A stretch of 64,000 bases of DNA from Pardosa pseudoannulata (Eukaryota > Arthropoda > Arachnida > Araneae > Lycosidae): assembly GCA_032207245.1 (NCBI GenBank), contig CM063505.1, positions 171,875,082 to 171,939,081 on the forward strand. Direction: 5' to 3'. Each line of letters starts with the position of its first letter. The first letter of the stretch is position 1. This document shows positions 56,844-64,000 of the stretch, in pieces. The notes beneath the pieces were generated by a model. The model saw nothing but the letters and a program-made list of their open reading frames with translations, did no database searches and was not told the DNA's origin. A program made the translations under genes and the position numbers.

Positions 56844-57176
56844 GTCTAAAAAGGGGGAGTTGGAAATTATGTGAGTTATAAGCAATTTTAACAAGGGAAC
56901 TCTTTTGGAAAAATAAAATAAATGAAAAAACCCACACTCGCGTTAGCTTTTAGAATAATCTGGTCAGGCGGAAGCATTTTGGAACTATTTGATGAGTTTG
57001 CAAACAGATAAGAGTCCGTTAGCACGTGGACGTGGAGCTGTCACCAACTACGCTTGTCTTCAACGAATAAATGAAAATGGCGCAAGTTGCTTTCAAATGG
57101 AACTGTGATTTAATAAACTTATTATTATCAAGAAAAACTGTTTCCCATTCGCCTTAACACTCTATCACGACCGACA
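56838..57176 (-). mobile_element. LTR-like repeat family F, copy 3 (339 bp)
   Basis: Reverse complement of the family: on the minus strand it begins TGTCGGTCGTGA and ends GACCTGATA, where the terminal CA has become TA. TA repeats flank both sides (56808-56837 and 57177-57220). It shares GTCCACGTGCTAACG and TAATTTCCAACT with the 19.9-kb copy. Confidence 0.5.
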
Positions 57177-57185
57177 TATATATAT

Positions 57186-57220
<35 letters not shown>
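57177..57220. repeat. TA microsatellite
   Basis: TA repeat continuing the tract on the other side of the family-F block. Confidence 0.95.
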
Positions 57221-57575
57221 GAGATTCTATCCTTTTCTGGCATTCTTGGCAATATATTTCTTTTGCTTATCATTTTAGATACTTTGAAAAGATCAAACTT
57301 CTTGTTAGATAAATACTTTATAGAACTCGTGATGCTTAATCTACGTCACGCAGTGTCACCTCGTGACTGGCAATTAAGACTTCTGTTTGGTTGTCCCGAA
57401 GAACTATAAATAGAGATATGCGTGTTCTAGCGGCAGAAGTACCTGACAGCAGTTACCTCCATAAACTCTGTTCCTTTTTCATCCTAATACTCTTTGTCTT
57501 TTCATCTCAGATACGCTTTCATTACGACTGCAATTTTTTTCTCTTTTGTGACAGGAAAAATTACCCATTACCCCC

Positions 57576-57580
<5 letters not shown>

Positions 57581-57644
<64 letters not shown>

Positions 57645-57754
57645 ATATATATGTATTTATATATATATGCATATATATACACACATATATTTATATATAT
57701 ATATAATATATATGTATATGTACATACATATTATATATATATAATATATATATA

Positions 57755-57794
<40 letters not shown>

Positions 57795-57901
57795 TATACA
57801 TATATATATGCATATATATACACACATATATATATGCATTATATATATATGTATATATATATATGCATATATATATACATATATATATATATATATGTAC
57901 A

Positions 57902-57941
<40 letters not shown>

Positions 57942-58115
57942 TATATATACACACATATATATATGCATATATATATGTATATATATATATGTATATATAT
58001 ATACATATATATATATATGTACATATATATACATACATATACATACATACATATATATACATATATAATATACATATATATATACATACATTTATATACA
58101 TACATATATATATAC

Positions 58116-58180
<65 letters not shown>

Positions 58181-58352
58181 ATATATATACATATATATAC
58201 ATACATACATTTTATATATATATGTATATACATATATATACATACATATATACATTATTTATATATATATATACATATATATAGATACATATATATATAT
58301 ATACATACATATATATATACATATACATATACATATATATATATATACATAA

Positions 58353-58433
<81 letters not shown>

Positions 58434-58436
58434 ATA
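57581..58436. repeat. TA/TACA/TGCA microsatellite, about 850 bp
   Basis: The largest simple-sequence block in the window. TA is mixed with TACA, TGTA and TGCA units. Longer units recur, such as GCATATATATACACACATAT at about 57809 and 57938. Reading frames of up to 233 codons across it are artefacts. Confidence 0.97.
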
Positions 58437-58440
58437 ATGA

Positions 58441-58830
58441 CTTTAATGAAATTTTGTGTATGTAATTTACTTGATTCGTGAATGGTTTAGATTCTTAATT
58501 TGATCCGATAAAAAATGTTTTTTCATTAAAAATCCAGAAATGTTTGCGCTTATTGAGATTATTCTAATGCCGCTTGAAACCCTTCACACTGCCAACGTGT
58601 GTGTGGAGCTGTGATCAGTGCAGCGGGCTTCAGTACGAGAGGTCCCAGGATTGAATCCCCGTACAGGCGTAGTGGGAATTTTATTTTAATCTAATTACGT
58701 TTGTGATGAATACTTGACGCGTGGTGTCGTCAAGTATTTTTAAAATAATTTTTTCCTTAGTTTCACAACAAAATGGTCCAAGTTATAATTTATTTTAAAA
58801 TATTTATTCAAAATTCGTTTCTTACTTTCA
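58441..58830 (+). mobile_element. Truncated non-autonomous Helitron copy
   Basis: Collinear with the Helitron at 58902-59369 from GATGAAATTTTGTGTGTGTA onward but lacking its 5' start and CTAG end. It contains a tRNA-like patch (GGATTGAATCCCC near 58650, with a weak A-box-like stretch upstream) that is also present, degraded, in the other copy. Confidence 0.6.
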
Positions 58831-58901
58831 TTTCTCACAGGGTAACATCCAAATGTCTTTGATATGTTTTTTTTCTTTTTTGGCACACCCACCCACACAC
58901 A

Positions 58902-59962
<1,061 letters not shown>

Positions 59963-60029
<67 letters not shown>
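59963..60029. repeat. Compound (TA)n(TG)n microsatellite
   Basis: TA repeat followed by TG repeat, leading into unique sequence that begins TGTTGGATAC. Confidence 0.96.
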
Positions 60030-60031
<2 letters not shown>

Positions 60032-60440
60032 TGGATACAATGCAGTTGTTGGGTATAAAAGAAAATTCAGTAATTTGGAAATAAGAATGTTCAATTTTTA
60101 TTAAATAATCTTCATCTATGGCTGCCTCTCGCTAAATGTTTTACATTCGCTAATATAATGCCTTGACGGAGCAACTGAACTCGCTAATCCGAGTGTTAAG
60201 ATTAATTACATGATAAGTCTAGAAATGAAACTAAGTTACTTAAAGGAGTTATAAAAAAATAGATTAGCAAAAAAATTTTTGATGTTTTTGAAATCCCTAA
60301 AGATTACCACAATTAAAGGAGAAACAAAGGTATTTTGCAATAGGGTGTAATTTTAGGGGTTAAATCGCCAGAAATTACAGAAATACATTTATAATTCAGA
60401 TAATTAGTTTGATTGAAATATCACTACAGTAAAATATATA

Positions 60441-61655
60441 TACTCAAGAGCCAAAACATTATGACCACCCCTACATTTTGCAATGAACTGGCCTGGATGA
60501 CGTGGAAGTCAAGTATTCAGGTGGAAGTGGTATTTAACTGCTACTGGAGAGTCTGAAGAATCATTTTTTCACTTACTTCTGTGTGTAATGGAAAAGGCTG
60601 ATGTTCTAAGCGATTGTGATAGATTTGGCAGATTGTAATGGTTCGAAGGCTCGGAACAAGTATTTCCGAAACTACACGACTCGTGGGTTGTTCGCGATCT
60701 ACAGTTGTTAGTACTTATGCAAAGTGGATGAATGACGGTGAAACCAGTAGTAGACGATATGGTGTTGTACGTCCACACGCTATCAAAGAAAAAGATCGTC
60801 GGAGACTGTCTCACATGGTGAAGCAAATCCAGAGCTAGACAGTAGCTCAGCTGACAACTCAATGTAGGGCCAAGTAAAATAGTATCGGAGCACTGTTCAG
60901 CAGACACTATTGGATATGGGACTACGCAGCAAACCCGTGTGCTTTTGCTGAACAAGTGTCATCACCAACTGCGCCTACGCTGGGCCATGGATATCTCGAC
61001 TGGTCCATGGATCAGAACGAGAGGGTTGCCTGCTCAGATGAATCAACGTTTTTCATTCATCCCTCCGATGTCCGTGTCAGGATACGTTGCCTTCCAGCCA
61101 AACATTTGCTCCCTCAATGTACAGTAGGTCATACACAGGCCGGTGGTGGCGGTATTATTCTTTGGGGAACGTTCTCTTGGGCATCTCTTGGACCCGTGGT
61201 TGTGGTAGAGCAGACCAAGAATGCTACAGGTTATTTGAACATCATTATAGACTATTTGCGCCCTTACATGGCCTTCTGTGTTTCGAGCTGGAAATAGAAT
61301 GTTCCAACAGGACAATGCCCCGTGTTTCACAAGGCTAAAATTTAAAATTGTGGTGGAGTAGTTCTAGGAACATTAAGCTGAATTCCATTTAATGGCCTGG
61401 CTGCCTAACTCACCAGATCTCAATCCGATAGAACACATTTGGGGTGTCATGGGACGGCAGCTCAGAGTTCAAAGACCACCAATTCACAATATCTCAGATT
61501 TGCGTAACCGTTGCTTAAACATCTGGTACAATCTGTCTCCGGCCATCTACCAAGGACTTGTGGCATCCATGCCGAGGCGGGTTGAAGCTGTGTTGTACGC
61601 CAAGGTGGGCCACATCGTTATTGACAGGTGGTCATAATGTTTTGGCTCGTGAGTG
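60441..61655 (+). mobile_element. Tc1-like transposon, copy 2 (1,215 bp)
   Basis: The left end TACTCAAGAGCCAAAACATT and right end AATGTTTTGGCTCGTGAGTG are inverted repeats. TA flanks both sides (60439-60440 and 61656-61657). It is the same family as 9556-10782 but inverted. The first base has changed from C to T. Confidence 0.93.
60588..61637 (+). pseudogene. Tc1-like transposase, frameshifted
   Basis: The start ATG at 60588 reads MEKADVLSDCD and soon hits a stop. After a frame change, VMVRRLGTSISETTRLVG and GCSRSTVVSTYAKWMNDGE give the helix-turn-helix region, followed by more stops near 60838 and 60877. A later frame gives LDWSMDQNERVACSDES with the first catalytic Asp, then HTQAGGGGIILWGTFSW. 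The second catalytic motif FQQDNAPC is still encoded near 61300 but is out of frame with its neighbours. The third region SPDLNPIEHIWG is intact from 61416. All three acidic codons survive, unlike the copy at 9.5 kb, but at least three frameshifts and several stops make it inactive. Confidence 0.9.
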
Positions 61656-61735
61656 TATATATAGATAGATATAGATAGGTAGATAGATAGATAAAATATG
61701 TATATGTATATATGCACATGTCTATGAGTGTATAT
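61656..61735. repeat. TA/GATA/TATG microsatellite
   Basis: A short TA tract, then GATA repeats with interruptions, then TATG-like repeat, directly after the Tc1-like element. Confidence 0.9.
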
Positions 61736-62957
61736 ATTTATAAAAAGATATATACATTTATTATTTATTTAAATTAGGTTTTTTTTTACTTTTAGATACG
61801 GTTGTGGAGAAAATATTTATAAAAAGTATGTTCAAAGTCCAATTCTTTATAGTTGTTATATGAGTATTTATTATCTGTTAAATATTCCCAATTAGTGCTG
61901 TAAATAACTAATTTATTCACAGTCACCCATTTTATTGAATATCTTCTTCTATTTCCCGTGTTCATCATGTTTTATTTCCCCCCTTTTAAAGTGGTGGATG
62001 AAGGTTCCACTGAATATGAAAATCAAAGACATTAATTTTTTAAAACTATGGTCACATTCATAAAAGTACATATCTCAGGTATGTTTCTCAGAAAATCGAA
62101 TTCATTTAAGAACAGTAACGAGAAACCCTCCTTATATAATAATCCTCATTAAATCCTTTGTGCGATAGTAATCGGAAATTGAATCTTGCCTAAAGATTCT
62201 GATGTAGCAATTTCATATTACATAGAAATAACGGGAATTATAGAAATGATTGGAAATTTCCTGAAGGTTATACGAAGTCTTAAATTTATGTTCACATTCA
62301 TTAAGCATAAGGAATTAAGTTCAAGTTATGATTTAAAAGAGTCGGACAGAAATCTTGAAATAACGGGATGAGGATATATGGTACAAAGGGGGTACATTTT
62401 AGGTAACTGTTAGTGTAATAGGGTACTCTATCTTTGCATTAAAAGCTAAACATTGAATTCCTGTAAGAATAAATTATTTACTATAACGTCATTTATATCG
62501 GTTAAAACTATTAGGATAAATTGTATAATTTAAGAGAATTCTGCTTGTATATGTATAGTAATATTATGAATGAATTAATCTGAAAAGTTTTAAATATATT
62601 CACTTAAAGATTGGTTATTAGACTTTTGTCAGAAATGTTCCCTTTTCCTAATATTTCTGCTTTAAATAACTCGATTGCAAGTGAGTATACTTTATTATAC
62701 TTATTCTATATATATTCTTGCATAATGAATAAGTATGTTTACTATTATGCCAGCAAATAAGATATGTTGTATGTATCCTTTAGCTAGTTTTAAGGTTTTA
62801 GAATTGGTTTATGATTGCATGTATGAAGTAATTCAAATTGCTAGTCATTATGAATGGTTTAGTTTCATCATTTCCCAAACTTTTCTAAGTTTCGGGGATG
62901 CATGTATCTCAAGCCCTTCGCATTTTAGTGAGTGAGATAGAATTTGGCAAATTAGCT
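61736..62957. other. AT-rich non-coding DNA, nothing recognised
   Basis: Only short frames (62186-62371, 62735-62935), without recognisable domains. Confidence 0.4.
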
Positions 62958-62970
62958 TCTAAGTATAATG

Positions 62971-63141
62971 CCGAACGATGACCGAGTGGTTAGGGTACTG
63001 GCCTTCGGAACCGGAGTTCATGGGTTCGAATCCCACTATGGCATGGATGTTCGTAGCCGTTCGGAATCGGCTTTAAGCAGTAGGTCCTGGTCTCATTAGC
63101 CCTCGTGTGCAAAACAGTAGACCGTAGCACTCCAAACCAAA
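62971..63141 (+). mobile_element. tRNA-derived SINE, copy 9 (best preserved)
   Basis: CCGAACGATGACCGAGTGG head with an A box (TGACCGAGTGGTTAGG, 62979-62994) and a near-perfect B box (GGTTCGAATCC, 63023-63033). The central hairpin GCCGTTCGGAATCGGC follows, and the tail is CCAAACCAAA. The 13-base duplication TCTAAGTATAATG lies at 62958-62970 and 63142-63154. It is the best candidate for a recently mobile copy. Confidence 0.93.
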
Positions 63142-63347
63142 TCTAAGTATAATGCAATAGACGTCGATAAAAATAGTATGAGGTAATCTACACAACCGTG
63201 GTAATAAACTTTATTACCGTATTGCATAAGTTTGTTAGTTTATATTGCGAGGTTATAAGCTGTAGGTGTCTTTATTGTCCCTGTGTTATAAAATGAAGGT
63301 TTAAAGTTTTACTATATTGCTTTTGGAAAATGCAAACTATATTATAT

Positions 63348-63974
63348 TGTTGGGAATGCAATTGTCAATAAGCCAACTGTGAAACTGACTACAACTTTCA
63401 TTCCCGAAAGAGATAACAGCTAATAGAATTGCTTATGGCTAAAATACTGTAATTGATTTCTACACCGGGACAGCAGCAAATTATTGTCTTTTGATTGACT
63501 TGACAGAGGATATTGTTTCATAGACAATAGATTAATGGCAGAAAGTCTGTGGAGAGTTATTGACACAATACAGGGACTCTAGAGGAACGATAAAGCTGAA
63601 TGATAGAGGAATGTTCTTATGTTTTCTCCTAAAGAAGACTGACACTGCTTTGGAGTAAGCATATAAGTACACAAAATCCCGGAGAAAAGGCTGATGTCAC
63701 TAGCAACGGACGAATCAGAAGGCAGAGAGGCGCTGACTTTATGTCGAGCTAAGTTAAAAGAAGTGGATGAGAACAAGTCAGCTGATAAAAGAAGAGACAT
63801 AAGAAAAATCAAAACTTGGTTTTCAGCTTTCTTGATTTTCGTTAGAGGGATAGAAGTATACCAGAGCATATAAAAGGTTTAAATCAAGTATACCATTATA
63901 AATAAAGTGAACTGAAAACACAGAAACATACATCTGTAAACATGTGTTTATTTATTCCTAACCCTCACATTACA
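63348..63974 (+). mobile_element. Probable solo LTR (family H), 627 bp
   Basis: TGTTGGGAATG...CTCACATTACA with flanks TATAT and TTTAT (four of five match). A TATA box (ATATAAAA, 63868-63875) and an AATAAA (63901-63906) lie toward the 3' end, in the right order though closely spaced. Starts of the form TGTTGG are common in copia-type LTRs. The 96-codon minus-strand frame at 63579-63869 inside it shows no domain. Confidence 0.5.
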
Positions 63975-64000
63975 TTTATAGACAGAAAGCTAAATTTACG

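Noticed and set aside
60028..60430. Possible further LTR beginning TGTTGGATAC and ending CACTACA
   Set aside because: The only TATA motif lies 25 bases from its start, no second copy was seen and the flanks do not match, so it was not listed.
62971..63045. tRNA gene
   Set aside because: The A and B boxes belong to a SINE head that recurs with target-site duplications and a repeat tail. It is not a free-standing tRNA.

Overview
The window is AT-rich, intron- and repeat-dominated animal DNA, most likely from an arthropod and probably a spider or other arachnid. This is inferred from the single gustatory-receptor-like gene, the abundance of Tc1/mariner, hAT, piggyBac and Helitron remnants, a tRNA-derived SINE family, and very long TA microsatellites. 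I see no bacterial gene, CRISPR array, rRNA gene or functional tRNA gene. The only intact protein gene I can support is a single-exon seven-transmembrane receptor of the insect/arachnid gustatory receptor type at 29656-30723 (+, 355 residues).

Layout. 1-4 kb: non-coding DNA, a transposase C-terminal scrap and a 360-bp TA array. 4-9.3 kb: probable solo LTRs (4190, 6558, 8714), two SINEs and several TA/GT arrays. 9.2-10.8 kb: a Tc1-like transposon sitting in a TA array. 11.6 kb: a palindromic TTAA MITE. 12.3 kb: a 390-bp TA array. 15-19.7 kb: a unit of up to 1.3 kb present three times in direct orientation, with a solo LTR between the second and third copies. 19.7-21.7 kb: three different solo LTRs in a row, separated only by TA/GT/CA repeats. 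23-27.3 kb: a SINE, then two hAT elements, one with a BED-finger transposase fragment. 29.6-30.7 kb: the receptor gene. 30.7-36.3 kb: no recognisable feature. 36.3 and 44.2 kb: two copies of a 1.2-kb non-autonomous DNA transposon. 38 kb: a decayed Tc1-like transposase. 40.8-43.4 kb: a piggyBac-type element split by a solo LTR. 45.8 kb: a hAT MITE. 47.5 kb: a solo LTR. 48.5-50 kb: two TTAA elements. 51.8-56.3 kb: SINEs, including a dimeric insertion, a foldback TA element and two solo LTRs. 56.8-61.7 kb: LTRs in TA arrays, an 850-bp TA/TACA array, a Helitron pair and a second Tc1-like element. 63 kb to the end: a young SINE and a probable solo LTR.

The clearest theme is the association of transposable elements with TA-rich microsatellites. 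At least two Tc1-like elements and several solo LTRs are flanked by TA on both sides. Where dinucleotide drift occurs, TG repeats lie on the TG end of the LTR and CA repeats on the CA end. This could mean TA tracts act as insertion targets, or that element ends seed microsatellites. I did not find a convincing undescribed biochemical system. The candidates worth following are this microsatellite/LTR pattern, a dimeric SINE flanked by one target-site duplication, and uncharacterised non-autonomous families. All alignments were done by eye and LTR family labels (A-H) are mine.
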